Part shown: piece by piece, positions 8,285-16,964 of the stretch | Numbering within the stretch: position 1 is the stretch's first letter | Layout: each line of letters starts with the position of its first letter | NCBI GenBank assembly: GCA_021795275.1 | Contig: JAJYPO010000001.1 | Coordinates: forward strand, 1-42,019 | Source: Nitrospirota bacterium | GTDB taxonomy: Bacteria > Nitrospirota_A > Leptospirillia > Leptospirillales > Leptospirillaceae | Direction: 5' to 3' | Length of the DNA: 42,019 bases | Program-made: the position numbers and the translations under genes | Notes under the pieces: model-generated | Told to the model about the DNA's origin: nothing | Databases searched by the model: none | What the model saw: only the letters and a program-made list of their open reading frames with translations

Positions 8285-9361
8285 TCACGAAATACCGAAT
8301 CTTCGAATTTTCTCGATCAGGGTCGTCCGGTTGAGTCCCAGGATTTCAGCCGCCCTGGACCGGTTTCCCCCCGCCCTCTCAAGGGCCTGACGTACAAGAG
8401 TCCGCTCGATGTCTCCCAGGAAGTCTGCAAGATTGAAGTCCTTCCCGAGGAGAGCTTCCGCCATCGATAGACCCCCTCCGGTCGGGGTGGCCGTGATCGG
8501 ATCCGGAGATGGATCCGGGACCATCCCTTCAACCCTTTCCTCCTCCACAAGAGGGGCCGAAGCCTCTTCCTTGCCCCGGCGGATCTTTTCAGGGAGATCA
8601 CCCGGGCCGACTTTTTCGCCTCCCGAAAGGACAAGCAGGCGCTCCATCACATTTTCAAGTTCCCTGACATTCCCTGGCCACTCATATCTTGCCAGGAGAT
8701 TCATGGCAGCCGAGGTCAGGGACACAGGCTCCCCCCTCCCCTCTTCATGCCAGCGCCGGATGAAGAAATCGACGAGAAGGGAAATGTCCTCCGGGCGACT
8801 TCTGAGAGGAGGAATTTCGACCGGAATGACCGACAGGCGATAATACAGATCCTCCCGGAATCCTCCCGAACGGGTCATCTCCTCAAGGTTCCGGTGGGTT
8901 GCGGCCAGGACACGCACATTGGCCGTCCGTGGCTTTGCTCCACCGACTCTTTCGTAGACCTTTTCCTGAAGGACCCTCAGGAGCTTGACCTGGAGGGTCA
9001 GGGGCAATTCCCCGATTTCGTCGAAGAAGATTGTCCCTCCCTCGGCGATCTCGAATCGTCCCGGACGGCCATTCACCGCCCCGGTGAAAGCTCCCTTTTC
9101 ATGACCGAAGAGCTCGCTTTCCATCAACCCTTCGGGAATCGCGCCGCAGTTCACGGGCACAAAGGGAAAGGATCTGCGCGGACTCCCGTCGTGAAGGATA
9201 CGGGCGATTCGTTCCTTTCCCGTCCCGCTCTCTCCGGTAATCAGGACCGTCGAATCACTTCTGGCCACGCGGGCCACAAGGCCAAGAAGTTCGGCCACAG
9301 GCTTTGACCGGCCAATGAAACGGTCCGAAAAATCCGGGAGGGGGGAACCGTTTTTGGGCAT
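8285..9361 (-). CDS. sigma54-dependent transcriptional activator without receiver domain (FleQ-like)
   Basis: The 358-residue activator begins directly at the AAA+ domain: Walker A GESGTGKE at about 43-50, intact sigma54 loop GAFTGA at 90-95, Walker [10 protein letters not shown] near 110-118, and R-finger region [22 protein letters not shown] split over two helices. A variable linker (270-305) precedes a Fis-type helix-turn-helix ([20 protein letters not shown]). It lacks the N-terminal REC-like domain of true FleQ/FlrA, so its activity may be constitutive or set by a partner or nucleotide. The ATG start at 9361 follows TGAGGAG. It lies about 100 bases upstream of the TPR-kinase-regulator genes and so may be the master activator of the flagellar set. 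The name FleQ is not certain. Confidence 0.85.
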   Translation of the reverse strand: MPKNGSPLPDFSDRFIGRSKPVAELLGLVARVARSDSTVLITGESGTGKERIARILHDGSPRRSFPFVPVNCGAIPEGLMESELFGHEKGAFTGAVNGRPGRFEIAEGGTIFFDEIGELPLTLQVKLLRVLQEKVYERVGGAKPRTANVRVLAATHRNLEEMTRSGGFREDLYYRLSVIPVEIPPLRSRPEDISLLVDFFIRRWHEEGRGEPVSLTSAAMNLLARYEWPGNVRELENVMERLLVLSGGEKVGPGDLPEKIRRGKEEASAPLVEEERVEGMVPDPSPDPITATPTGGGLSMAEALLGKDFNLADFLGDIERTLVRQALERAGGNRSRAAEILGLNRTTLIEKIRRFGIS

Positions 9362-9383
9362 GAGTTCTCCTCAGGGTCCCTTA

Positions 9384-9416
9384 GGCACCCCGGTCATGCC
9401 TCTCGGGAGGGGTGCC
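9384..9416. repeat. 8-base inverted repeat between queG and the FleQ-like gene
   Basis: GGCACCCC at 9384-9391 and GGGGTGCC at 9409-9416 are perfect arms around a 17-base loop that itself can pair (CCCG/CGGG). It is about 25 bases upstream of the FleQ-like ATG and just past the queG stop. On the minus strand no T tract follows, so it is not a standard intrinsic terminator. It may be an operator or an mRNA leader hairpin. Confidence 0.4.
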
Positions 9417-9433
9417 ACTCAATTCGCCCGAAA

Positions 9434-10429
9434 TTATAGCGGAATCCGCCCTTTTTCTCCATCTCCCGGGACCTTAGGCTCAGAGGGGGATCCACGAAGC
9501 TCCTCGAGCCTGGACCGGAGTCTGGAGAGGGAGACCCGGGAGAGGGCCCCGTGGACCTTCCTCAGGCCACGGACCAGGGTTTCCGCCCCCGAATCGAGGG
9601 GGATGAATCGGGGCGACTCGGCCTTCGGCGACGATGGGGTGGAGCCTGCATTGTGAGGGCAGACCTCCTGGCATCGATCACATCCGAAAAGCCAGGGGTC
9701 TCCGGAGAATTTTCGCAGGCCCGCTCCGTCGTCATCTGGGCGTTCAATGGTCAGGTAACTCAGGCATCGGCGGGCATCCAGAAGATAGGCGGATTCAAAA
9801 GCACCGGTGGGACAGGCTTCAAGACATCGCGAACACCCTCCGCAAGGGTCCCGGAGAAAGGGTCGGGCCTCTCTTTTCGGCAAGGGCGTTTTCAGGAGCA
9901 TTGACCCGATCGTAAACCATGAGCCAAACTCCGGATGGATCAGAAGGGTGTTCTTTCCCATCCTCCCAAGGCCGGCCATCTGGGCCAGGGATTTTTCGAG
10001 AAGAGCTCCGTGATCAGGTTTGATCAGCGGTTTATCCCCGGAAGGGAGATAGGAGGAGATACTGGAAAGAACACGGGTGAAGGCTTTTTCGAAACGTGTG
10101 TGATAGTCCTCTCCCACCGCATAGCGTGCGATTTCCGCATGACCGGGACCGGGAGAAGGAGAAAATGCCGTGGGGTCATAGGGAAGAATCCCCATAACGA
10201 TAGAGTGGTATCCAGGATATCCGTCGGAGAGAGAACGCCGTCTCGTGGCCGTTCGTTCCAGATAGCCGAGGTTCCCATGAAGACCCCGGGAGAGCCAATC
10301 GATAAAATGTGTCCACTCGGGAACAGGGGGGGGATCAACAAGGACTCCCCATTCGGGAAACTCCCTGTCCATGGCCCGGGACAGGTTGTCCATGAGGAGA
10401 GGGTCTGAGCCATCCTGGGAAGCCAACAC
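9434..10429 (-). CDS. queG: Epoxyqueuosine reductase QueG
   Basis: QueG is the cobalamin- and iron-sulfur-dependent enzyme that reduces epoxyqueuosine to queuosine in the wobble position of GUN-decoding tRNAs. The 331 residues contain the family core DHGALLEKSLAQMAGLGRMGKNTL. A bacterial ferredoxin motif DPCGGCSRCLEACPTGAF and a second cysteine set CDRCQEVCPHN give the two [4Fe-4S] clusters. The C-terminal HEAT-like extension of some QueG proteins is short here. The start is uncertain: GTG at 10429 (with AGG upstream) is used, but TTG at 10426 and an ATG 36 bases further in are possible. The gene lies 16 bases after the HDOD gene, at the end of the gcv operon. Confidence 0.92.
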   Translation of the reverse strand: MLASQDGSDPLLMDNLSRAMDREFPEWGVLVDPPPVPEWTHFIDWLSRGLHGNLGYLERTATRRRSLSDGYPGYHSIVMGILPYDPTAFSPSPGPGHAEIARYAVGEDYHTRFEKAFTRVLSSISSYLPSGDKPLIKPDHGALLEKSLAQMAGLGRMGKNTLLIHPEFGSWFTIGSMLLKTPLPKREARPFLRDPCGGCSRCLEACPTGAFESAYLLDARRCLSYLTIERPDDDGAGLRKFSGDPWLFGCDRCQEVCPHNAGSTPSSPKAESPRFIPLDSGAETLVRGLRKVHGALSRVSLSRLRSRLEELRGSPSEPKVPGDGEKGRIPL

Positions 10430-10445
10430 GAAGCCTGCGGGACGA

Positions 10446-11321
10446 TCAGAAATCCGGGGCCTCCAGCTTGGGAAGATTCTCCATCAGACGCTGCAGGACA
10501 ACCTCCAACTGTTTGTCGGTGAGGTCGAGGGAGCGAAGGGCATCGAACATGGTCGATTCAGGACAGGGAGATTCTTCAAGACCGAAGCCGGCCAGGGTTG
10601 CCAGCCCGTCCGCCAGGGCGATGATCGCTGTTTCGAGTTGGTAGGAGGGGGATTTCGAGGGATTGTTGTGCCATCCGATCGGAACGCGGATCGAAGAGGG
10701 AAAATGCCAGAAATAGGCGAGCCGAAAGCCGACAAAGGCATGGCTCGCCCCAAAAAGGTCTTCCTCGAATCTCCAGTCAGGGATTCCCGGTTCCTTGTGG
10801 ATCAGGTCAGGGATCCATGGCTCGAAGTCGAGATAGTAGATGACCTTTCCGAAGTCATGAAGAAGGCCTGCCGTGGCAAGATCCTCCGGTTGTCCGACCG
10901 CAAGGTTTTCCCCCAGAATACGGGCGAGAATTGAAACTGCAAAGGAATGTTTCCACAATTTGATGACACCTTCGCGATTGGCCACAAGCTGGAGGACCGA
11001 CATCGAAAGGATCAGCCCCCGGATTCCATTCAGCCCAAGAAGCAGGATCGCCTCGCGGATCATTCCGATCTTTCCCGAGCGGGCATAGTAGGGGGAATTG
11101 GCGACTTTCAGGATCCGGGCCGCCATTGACTGGTCCTCTTCGATGATCCGCGCCAGTCGCGTCATGGAAACATCAGGATCGTCAAGATAGGCAAGGGCCG
11201 TCCGAACAAGGACGGGAAGGGTCGGGAGATGATCGATGCTGGATATTCTCTCAAAAAGCTTGTCAGTCGAAGGCCTGCCCTTTACGGCAGGGTTCTGGGA
11301 AGAGGAGATATCCTGGTCCAT
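10446..11321 (-). CDS. HDOD-domain signalling protein
   Basis: The 291-residue protein is almost entirely an HDOD domain (about 25-230), a non-catalytic relative of HD phosphohydrolases found in bacterial signalling proteins. Typical segments are LPTLPVLVRTALAYLDDPDVSMTRLARII, DQSMAARILKVANSPYYAR, IREAILLLGLNGIRGLILS and LLHDFGKVIYYL. The HD pair is present in LLHDFG, but other metal ligands are incomplete, as usual for HDOD. ATG at 11321 follows GGAG at 8 bases. It sits between a small unknown gene and queG at the end of the gcv operon. Its target is unknown; HDOD proteins often take part in c-di-GMP or stress signalling. Confidence 0.85.
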   Translation of the reverse strand: MDQDISSSQNPAVKGRPSTDKLFERISSIDHLPTLPVLVRTALAYLDDPDVSMTRLARIIEEDQSMAARILKVANSPYYARSGKIGMIREAILLLGLNGIRGLILSMSVLQLVANREGVIKLWKHSFAVSILARILGENLAVGQPEDLATAGLLHDFGKVIYYLDFEPWIPDLIHKEPGIPDWRFEEDLFGASHAFVGFRLAYFWHFPSSIRVPIGWHNNPSKSPSYQLETAIIALADGLATLAGFGLEESPCPESTMFDALRSLDLTDKQLEVVLQRLMENLPKLEAPDF

Positions 11322-11399
11322 GCGAGTTTCTCCGAAGTTTTCCCACAGAACAGCAGCCAGCAGTCGCCTCGTCAGATAAGGCTGGCCACCCCCGATCCC

Positions 11400-11774
11400 T
11401 CAGGACTCTTCCCTGCGGATCCTCTGTCGAACCGTCTCCCCGATAGCCTTTTCCAGCGCCGCATCAAACCGTTCGAGCATCTCTCGCGGAACTCCGGATT
11501 CGGGAGTAAGAAGCTGCATCCGAGCCCGGGCAGATCGAAGCCATTCCTCCCCCCAGCGAGGCCAGAAATCGGGCGAAGCCGCTTCGGTTGTGGTGACGAA
11601 GATTTCCAGAATGCCAAGTTTTCCGAGACGTTCCATCAGAGAGCGGGTGACCTGTTCTCCGGCACGGACGACAAGCCTCCCGTGGCTATCGTGAACATCA
11701 ACCGCCAACGGCTCGGAGGGCAGTGGGGGGTCATCTTTCAGCTCAATCCGGACAAATGGTTCCGACGATCCCAT
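11400..11774 (-). CDS. Small conserved-looking protein of unknown function
   Basis: This 124-residue soluble protein is not assigned to a family. The N-terminal half contains LAVDVHDSHGRLVVRAGEQVTRSLMERLGKLGI (split in two pieces). This resembles the short beta-rich segment often found at the start of HD-GYP and other signalling proteins (shape D-x-G-x-hydrophobic-x-x-G, then a helix). The C-terminal half is helical and charged. The start at 11774 is chosen because GGAGG lies 9 bases upstream; the ATG at 11783 is too close to that site. The gene begins inside the 3' end of the octanoyltransferase gene and ends 78 bases before the HDOD gene, so it may be a partner of the HDOD protein. Confidence 0.65.
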   Translation of the reverse strand: MGSSEPFVRIELKDDPPLPSEPLAVDVHDSHGRLVVRAGEQVTRSLMERLGKLGILEIFVTTTEAASPDFWPRWGEEWLRSARARMQLLTPESGVPREMLERFDAALEKAIGETVRQRIRREES

Positions 11775-12450
11775 GGGGTCCATCCTCCATCAACAGAGAC
11801 CTGTCGATACTCTCCCTGCCCATCGAACGATACCATTCTTCGAAGAGACATGACAAGACATCAGGCCTGATTTCCTGAATCTGGAGGGATCCCTGGTAGA
11901 GAATTCCACTTCGCCCGAAGGCCAGGGCACCACCCAAAACCTTGGATCCTCCCACCATCAGATCCCCTCGAACAGGTTCACTAAAACAGAAGGAGGAATT
12001 GCCCCTTCTCGAGTCTCCGCCTGCGGAGGTGAGGGGGGAGCACCGGGACTGCATCACCGTCGGGTGGCCGCACCAGAGAAGAAATTCCGCAAAGGCGGCA
12101 TGGAGTCTTTCATATAGGAGGGGCCAGTTCCTGGCTCCGGGAGGAAAAATGGCACGGGAAAAAAACAGGGAAAGACAGAGATCCTGCCCATGGAGGACCG
12201 CTCCTCCGCCGGTCTGGCGGATGGCCACAGATTGCGGGGAGAGCCCCCAGTCGGGAGGGATTCGCCCCGACCAGGTGCGACCGACCGTGGCCCCGCCGGA
12301 AATACGGTAAACCCGGAGGATCCCTCGAAGACCCGGCCTCACCAAGGACCAGATTTCCCGGTCACGGGCCATCTGATCCGTGGACGAGCCTGCTCCGCCG
12401 ACAAGCAGGATCCATCGGTGACGCAGGGGGCCTGGACCTATCTCAGCCAC
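11743..12450 (-). CDS. Octanoyl/lipoyl transferase of the LplA/LipM family
   Basis: This 235-residue protein belongs to the BPL/LplA/LipB fold. It shows the ligand-loop motif RQTGGGAVLHG (about 78-88) and the lysine motif GGSKVLGGA, with K170 expected to bind the acyl carbonyl. C155 in SSFCFSEPVRGDLMVGG sits where LipM has its acyl-enzyme cysteine, so octanoyl transfer from ACP to GcvH is more likely than ATP-dependent lipoate ligation. No C-terminal LplA accessory domain is present. The GTG start at 12450 follows GGAGAGAA. It lies 16 bases after gcvPB, in the same operon as its probable acceptor GcvH. The LipM versus LplA choice is inferred from this cysteine and needs an assay or alignment. 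Confidence 0.82.
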   Translation of the reverse strand: MAEIGPGPLRHRWILLVGGAGSSTDQMARDREIWSLVRPGLRGILRVYRISGGATVGRTWSGRIPPDWGLSPQSVAIRQTGGGAVLHGQDLCLSLFFSRAIFPPGARNWPLLYERLHAAFAEFLLWCGHPTVMQSRCSPLTSAGGDSRRGNSSFCFSEPVRGDLMVGGSKVLGGALAFGRSGILYQGSLQIQEIRPDVLSCLFEEWYRSMGRESIDRSLLMEDGPHGIVGTICPD

Positions 12451-12466
12451 TTCTCTCCACCGTCTG

Positions 12467-13969
12467 TCAGGAGCTGGGCAGGGAGGCCGGATCGGTCAGG
12501 ACCGGGTCCCGTGCCGCGGCGACTTCGTCAGGCCTCGCAACGGGAGTCCGGCGGGGGGCCTCCTTGAGGCGGGCGGGATCCTTTTTTGCCAGATCGATGA
12601 TTTTCCTGAAATCGTCAGCAAACCGGTCAAGGGTCTCTTTTGATTCCGTCTCGGTTGGCTCGATCATCAGGGCCTCCGGAACGATGAGCGGAAAGGAGAT
12701 TGTGGGGGCGTAGTATCCGGCATCCAGAATCTCTTTTGCAAGATCTGAGGCGTGCAGGCCTTCTTGGGACAATTCCTTGGCCGAAAGGACGAATTCATGG
12801 GCGCACAGCCCCTCCCCCGTCCTAGGAAGGGTCCCGGACAGAAGAGTCCTCAGATAGTTGGCGTTGAGAAGGGCATAGAGAGCCACCTTCCGGAGACCTT
12901 CTCCCCCAAGCATCCTGACATAGCCCAGGGCCCGCAGGAGCACAAGGGAGGAGCCAATAAAGGAACGGATCGGTCCGATGGAGGTTTCGGGAGAGACCAG
13001 GGAATAGCGGTCTCCGTCTTTTCTGATCCGGGGAGAGGGAAGATAGGGGGCCAGGTGGGACTTGACCCCCACCGGACCCGATCCGGGCCCTCCACCGCCG
13101 TGGGGTGTGGCCAATGTCTTGTGGGTATTGATATGGACGATATCGAATCCGAGGTCCCCGGGTCGGAGTACGCCGATAAAGGCATTGAAATTGGCTCCAT
13201 CCAGATAGAGAAGTGCTCCAGACGCCTTGACCAGGGCCACCATTTTTGGCAGATCCTTCTCGAAGATCCCAAGGGTGCTTGGAACTGTCATCATCACAAG
13301 AGCCGTCCTGGGTGAGAGGGCTTCCTCGAGACGAGCCAGATCCACTCCCCCGTCACTTCCCGACGGCAGGACATGGACGGTAAATCCGCCCATGGCAGCA
13401 CTGGCGGGATTCGTCCCGTGAGCCGAATCCGGAATCAGGATTTCGGTCCTGTTTTTATCCCCCCTCGATTCGAAATATCTCCTTGTCACAAGAATTCCGG
13501 TCAACTCTCCATGAGCTCCGGCCGCGGGGGCAAGTGTCACGGCCTCCATTCCGAGAAGCTGACACAATGTCTCCTCGCAGGTCTGGAGGGCCTCCAGAAG
13601 GCCCTGCATCCCATCAGGATCGATTCGCGGATGGAGGTCCCGGAAACCTGGAATCTCCGGAATCCGGTCCATGACCTTGGGGTTGTACTTCATGGTGCAT
13701 GATCCCAGAGGGTAGAAATGCGTATCCACCCCACGATTCAAATGAGAAAGCCTGGTAAAATGACGGACGACGTCGAGCTCGGACAGCTCCGGAAGGGAGA
13801 GGGGGATCTCCCTTCCCGCCCCCTTGGGAATCTGGCTTACCACACTCTCAGGAGCGACCCCAGGAGATTCCACTCCCCGGGCTCCCGGACGACTTTTCTG
13901 CCAGAGGGTCGGTTCCATGGAGGGTCTCACGAAAGTTGGCAGGCCAGTCCTTGACATTTCAGGCTGCAT
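12467..13969 (-). CDS. gcvPB: Glycine dehydrogenase (decarboxylating) subunit 2
   Basis: This is the PLP-binding half of the two-subunit P protein of the glycine cleavage system, which decarboxylates glycine and passes aminomethyl to lipoyl-GcvH. It has about 500 residues. The PLP lysine is in HINTHKTLATPHGGGGPGSG; other conserved parts are LSHLNRGVDTHFYPLGSCTMKYNPK and DSAHGTNPASAAMGGF. An ATG at 13999 overlaps the gcvPA stop as ATGA but has no ribosome site; ATG at 13969 has GAGG about 10 bases upstream and is preferred, with low certainty between them. It lies directly after gcvPA and before the octanoyltransferase gene. Confidence 0.96.
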   Translation of the reverse strand: MQPEMSRTGLPTFVRPSMEPTLWQKSRPGARGVESPGVAPESVVSQIPKGAGREIPLSLPELSELDVVRHFTRLSHLNRGVDTHFYPLGSCTMKYNPKVMDRIPEIPGFRDLHPRIDPDGMQGLLEALQTCEETLCQLLGMEAVTLAPAAGAHGELTGILVTRRYFESRGDKNRTEILIPDSAHGTNPASAAMGGFTVHVLPSGSDGGVDLARLEEALSPRTALVMMTVPSTLGIFEKDLPKMVALVKASGALLYLDGANFNAFIGVLRPGDLGFDIVHINTHKTLATPHGGGGPGSGPVGVKSHLAPYLPSPRIRKDGDRYSLVSPETSIGPIRSFIGSSLVLLRALGYVRMLGGEGLRKVALYALLNANYLRTLLSGTLPRTGEGLCAHEFVLSAKELSQEGLHASDLAKEILDAGYYAPTISFPLIVPEALMIEPTETESKETLDRFADDFRKIIDLAKKDPARLKEAPRRTPVARPDEVAAARDPVLTDPASLPSS

Positions 13970-13995
13970 TGTTATTTGTCCTCGCATCATAAGAA

Positions 13996-15363
13996 TCATC
14001 GAAATCCAAAGAATTCCCGAACAAGCCCGACCGTTTGCTCAATTTCTGATTTTGTCCTGATTTCGGTTGCACACCAGAGCATGCAACGCGACCAGGAGGG
14101 GCCCAGGATTTCGCCCAGGGGCAAGCCACCGAGAACCCCCTTCGATAAAAGATGTCGGCTCAAGGAATCGGCCGCCACCGGAAGTTCCACGACAAATTCA
14201 TGAAAAAAGTCGGTTTCCGGGTTGACAAGAGAAACCCCCGGGACTGTCAGGAGGCCCCTGCAGAGATCATGGGCATTGGACCATGATCCGGAAGCGGCCC
14301 GGCGAAGGCCGCTGGGTCCTAACAGGGCGAGATAGACGAGGGATTGCAGGGCCAGCAAAGTCTCATTGCTGCATATGTTCGAATTGGCCTTTTCCCGCCG
14401 GATATGCTGCTCACGGGCCTGGAGCGTCAGGACAAAGCACGATCGTCCTTCACGGTCCCTTGTCAATCCGGCCAATCGGCCGGGAATGCGGCGGACAAAT
14501 TTTTTGCGGGCCGTGAGGAGTCCAAGGTATGGTCCCCCCGAAGAGAGAGGAAGACCCAGTGGCTGACCTTCTCCCGTGGCCAGATCCGCGCCCCATTCTC
14601 CCGGAGATCGCAAGAGAGCCAGAGTATGAGGATTGGCGTGGATGATGAAGAGGGCTCCGGCTCCATGAAGGAGTTCGGCCACCCCGTCAAAGCGGTCGAC
14701 CGTTCCCAGAAATGTCGGGCTGGCCCCGACAAAGCAGGCGACATCCGGACCAAGGCTTTCGGCAATGGAAGCCGGGAGCGTACGTCCTGACTCGAGCGGC
14801 ACTGTCCTCACCCGGACGGACATTCCCTCAAGGTAGGTCGCAACGACTGCCCGACAGCCCGGATCGATTCCTTCAGAGAGGAGAACCACTGAGCGCTCTG
14901 TTTCCCGGATGGCCACCAGAACGGCCTCGGCCAGGGCCGTCGCTCCGTCGTAAAGAGAGGCGTTGGCAAGATCCATGCCGTAGAGTCTGGCGATGGCTGT
15001 CTGGAATTCAAAAATTGCCTGAAGAAGTCCCTGGGAGGCCTCGGGCTGATAGGGCGTGTAGGAGGTCAGGAACTCGCCTCTTCCGATCAGCGAGGAAACC
15101 GCCGCGGGGATGAAATGGTCGTAGGACCCTGCTCCTCTAAAGACAACCGCCCGACCTGCGTGAAGGTTCCGTTTTGCCCGGGACGAAAACCATTCCAGAA
15201 GGGTGCGTTCGTCGCATCCCTCTCCGAGCCGGGAAAGATCCGGCAAGCCGGATGCCGGCATCGACTGGGCATAGACGGACAACAGGTCGTCAAGGCCTTC
15301 CAAGCCAAGGAGATCAAGCATTTCCCGAGTCTCTGCCGCGGTATGGGGAATAAAATCGGCCAT
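13996..15363 (-). CDS. gcvPA: Glycine dehydrogenase (decarboxylating) subunit 1
   Basis: This is the non-PLP-lysine partner subunit of the split P protein. The 455 residues start MADFIPHTAAETREMLDLLG, a typical GcvPA beginning, followed by AVSSLIGRGEFLTSYTPYQPEASQG and the YDGATALAEA segment that lines the active site together with GcvPB. A longer reading frame runs back into gcvH in another frame; the ATG at 15363 after a GGGGGG-rich stretch is the natural start. It lies four bases after the gcvH stop and its TGA overlaps a possible gcvPB start, so subunit ratios may be set by coupling. Confidence 0.96.
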   Translation of the reverse strand: MADFIPHTAAETREMLDLLGLEGLDDLLSVYAQSMPASGLPDLSRLGEGCDERTLLEWFSSRAKRNLHAGRAVVFRGAGSYDHFIPAAVSSLIGRGEFLTSYTPYQPEASQGLLQAIFEFQTAIARLYGMDLANASLYDGATALAEAVLVAIRETERSVVLLSEGIDPGCRAVVATYLEGMSVRVRTVPLESGRTLPASIAESLGPDVACFVGASPTFLGTVDRFDGVAELLHGAGALFIIHANPHTLALLRSPGEWGADLATGEGQPLGLPLSSGGPYLGLLTARKKFVRRIPGRLAGLTRDREGRSCFVLTLQAREQHIRREKANSNICSNETLLALQSLVYLALLGPSGLRRAASGSWSNAHDLCRGLLTVPGVSLVNPETDFFHEFVVELPVAADSLSRHLLSKGVLGGLPLGEILGPSWSRCMLWCATEIRTKSEIEQTVGLVREFFGFR

Positions 15364-15367
15364 CGCC

Positions 15368-15766
15368 TCAGTGCCCCCCCCCGGCCCCGGAAACCAGAAG
15401 GGCCTGGTATCCTTTCTCGTCAAGGAGGGAGTTCCACTGCGCCGGATCATCCACGCGGAGTTCGAAGATCCAGCCGGCCCCATAGGGATCTGAGTTTACC
15501 AGGGCAGGATTTGATTCGATGGCGCTGTTTACCGCCACGACCTCTCCTCCCATGGGAGCATAGATCGAAAAGGCCGCCTTCACTGATTCGATGATCGCCG
15601 CCTCGGCTCCCTGCGGAATTTTCTTGCCGATCTTCGGAAGCTCCACGAAGACCACATCAGTAATTTCCTTCTGTGCAAAATCCGTGATACCCACGCGCAT
15701 CAGGGAATGATCCCCCGAGGACTGGATCCACTCATGGGTCGGAGTATAACGCCTCTCTGAACTCAC
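15368..15766 (-). CDS. gcvH: Glycine cleavage system H protein
   Basis: GcvH is the lipoyl shuttle between P, T and L proteins. The 132 residues include YTPTHEWIQ near the start, the hairpin around IIESVKAAFSIYAPMGGEV whose lysine carries the lipoyl group, and NPALVNSDPYGAGWIFEL. The C-terminus (about 10 residues, SGAGGGH) is slightly longer than common. The GTG start at 15766 follows AAGGAG at 7 bases. It stands between gcvT and gcvPA. The L protein (dihydrolipoamide dehydrogenase) is not in this window. Confidence 0.97.
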   Translation of the reverse strand: MSSERRYTPTHEWIQSSGDHSLMRVGITDFAQKEITDVVFVELPKIGKKIPQGAEAAIIESVKAAFSIYAPMGGEVVAVNSAIESNPALVNSDPYGAGWIFELRVDDPAQWNSLLDEKGYQALLVSGAGGGH

Positions 15767-15824
15767 CTTCTCACTCCTTGATTACAGATTCGTTTAGCAA
15801 AATTCCTTCTCCACCGAAACTTCC

Positions 15825-16928
15825 CTATTTTCTGGTCAGCCCTCCTGCCACAAAAGGTCTTGAGTGGAAGCGTGCCCGGTGGATCTTACCGTGGATTTCG
15901 ATTCCGGCTTCCTTTCCTTTCATAAAATCGTTAAAAAACGAAGGATCGATATAGGCCAGCCCAAAGCCTCCACCAACACGTGGTGAATGCCCCCCGGAGG
16001 TCACTTCTCCAACCTGACGACCTGTCGCTGGATCGATAACCGGACAGTGGGTCCGCGGAATTCCCCTCTCTGCCAGAACAAAGCCCGTCAGACGGTCCCT
16101 TTCCGGATCTTCCCTTTTTTCGAGCATTTCCTCTCGCCCGAGAAAGGGAGCCTTGCGAAGGTTGACCGCAAAGTCCAGGCCGGCATCGAACGCCGTCTTT
16201 TCGGGGGTCAGCTCCTGACCATACAGGGGATAGGCCATTTCAAGCCGGAGAAGATCCCGGGCCCCCAGGCCTGCCTGCACCAGTCCAAGGTCCGGACCTT
16301 TTTCAGACAAGGACTTGTATATGGGTAGGATAGCCTCAGCAGGGCCGAAGAATTCCCATCCATCCTCGCCAGTGTATCCTGTCCGGCTGATCCAGAGCCG
16401 TTCCGCCGAATCGGTGGAAAATCGGACCTCCCTTCGGACCATTGTCTCGAACCCCTGGGAAAGGAGTGATACGATCCTGGGGGACGCCGGTCCCTGAAGG
16501 GCAAGCGCTATCTGGTCAATGGAAAGATCGAGCAGGGCGAGGGATGGAGGCAGATGGGAGCGTATCCAGGCAAAGTCCCCCTCCCTGTTCCCCGCATTCA
16601 GGATAATATGGACTTCCCCTTCTCCGGAAGAGGCCAGGATCAGGTCATCTACCGTTCCTCCAGAATCATTGGGCAAAAGGCCGTAAAGGCTTTTCCCAAG
16701 GGGAACTGCCTCAAGGTCGGAGGTAACAAGATGGTTGATGGCCTGTCGTGCACCAGGCCCTTTCACCAGGAAGTGCCCCATGTGCGAAATGTCGAACAAC
16801 CCTGCCGCCTCCCGGACTGCTTTCGCCTCTTCCAGAATGGACGAAAAGGAAAGGGGAAGAAGGTAACCGTGGAAATCGGTCATACGTGCCAGGCGTCGGG
16901 TGTGGTAAGGAACGAGGGGAAGGGCCAC
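15825..16928 (-). CDS. gcvT: Glycine cleavage system aminomethyltransferase (T protein)
   Basis: GcvT transfers the methylene group from aminomethyl-lipoyl GcvH to tetrahydrofolate and releases ammonia. The 367 residues match the usual length. Visible motifs are GLFDISHMGHFLVKGPGA, the folate-side SRTGYTGEDGWEFF, GARDLLRLEMAYPLYGQEL and the C-terminal GEVTSGGHSPRVGGGFGLAYI. The GTG start at 16928 follows GAGGA at 8 bases; the initiator is valine-encoded in the raw reading. It lies 36 bases after the SurA-like gene and 58 before gcvH. The catalytic aspartate region DGLF/D appears intact as far as can be judged. Confidence 0.96.
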   Translation of the reverse strand: MALPLVPYHTRRLARMTDFHGYLLPLSFSSILEEAKAVREAAGLFDISHMGHFLVKGPGARQAINHLVTSDLEAVPLGKSLYGLLPNDSGGTVDDLILASSGEGEVHIILNAGNREGDFAWIRSHLPPSLALLDLSIDQIALALQGPASPRIVSLLSQGFETMVRREVRFSTDSAERLWISRTGYTGEDGWEFFGPAEAILPIYKSLSEKGPDLGLVQAGLGARDLLRLEMAYPLYGQELTPEKTAFDAGLDFAVNLRKAPFLGREEMLEKREDPERDRLTGFVLAERGIPRTHCPVIDPATGRQVGEVTSGGHSPRVGGGFGLAYIDPSFFNDFMKGKEAGIEIHGKIHRARFHSRPFVAGGLTRK

Positions 16929-16964
16929 TGAATGAATCCTCGGATCGTGGGTGATGACCTGAAA

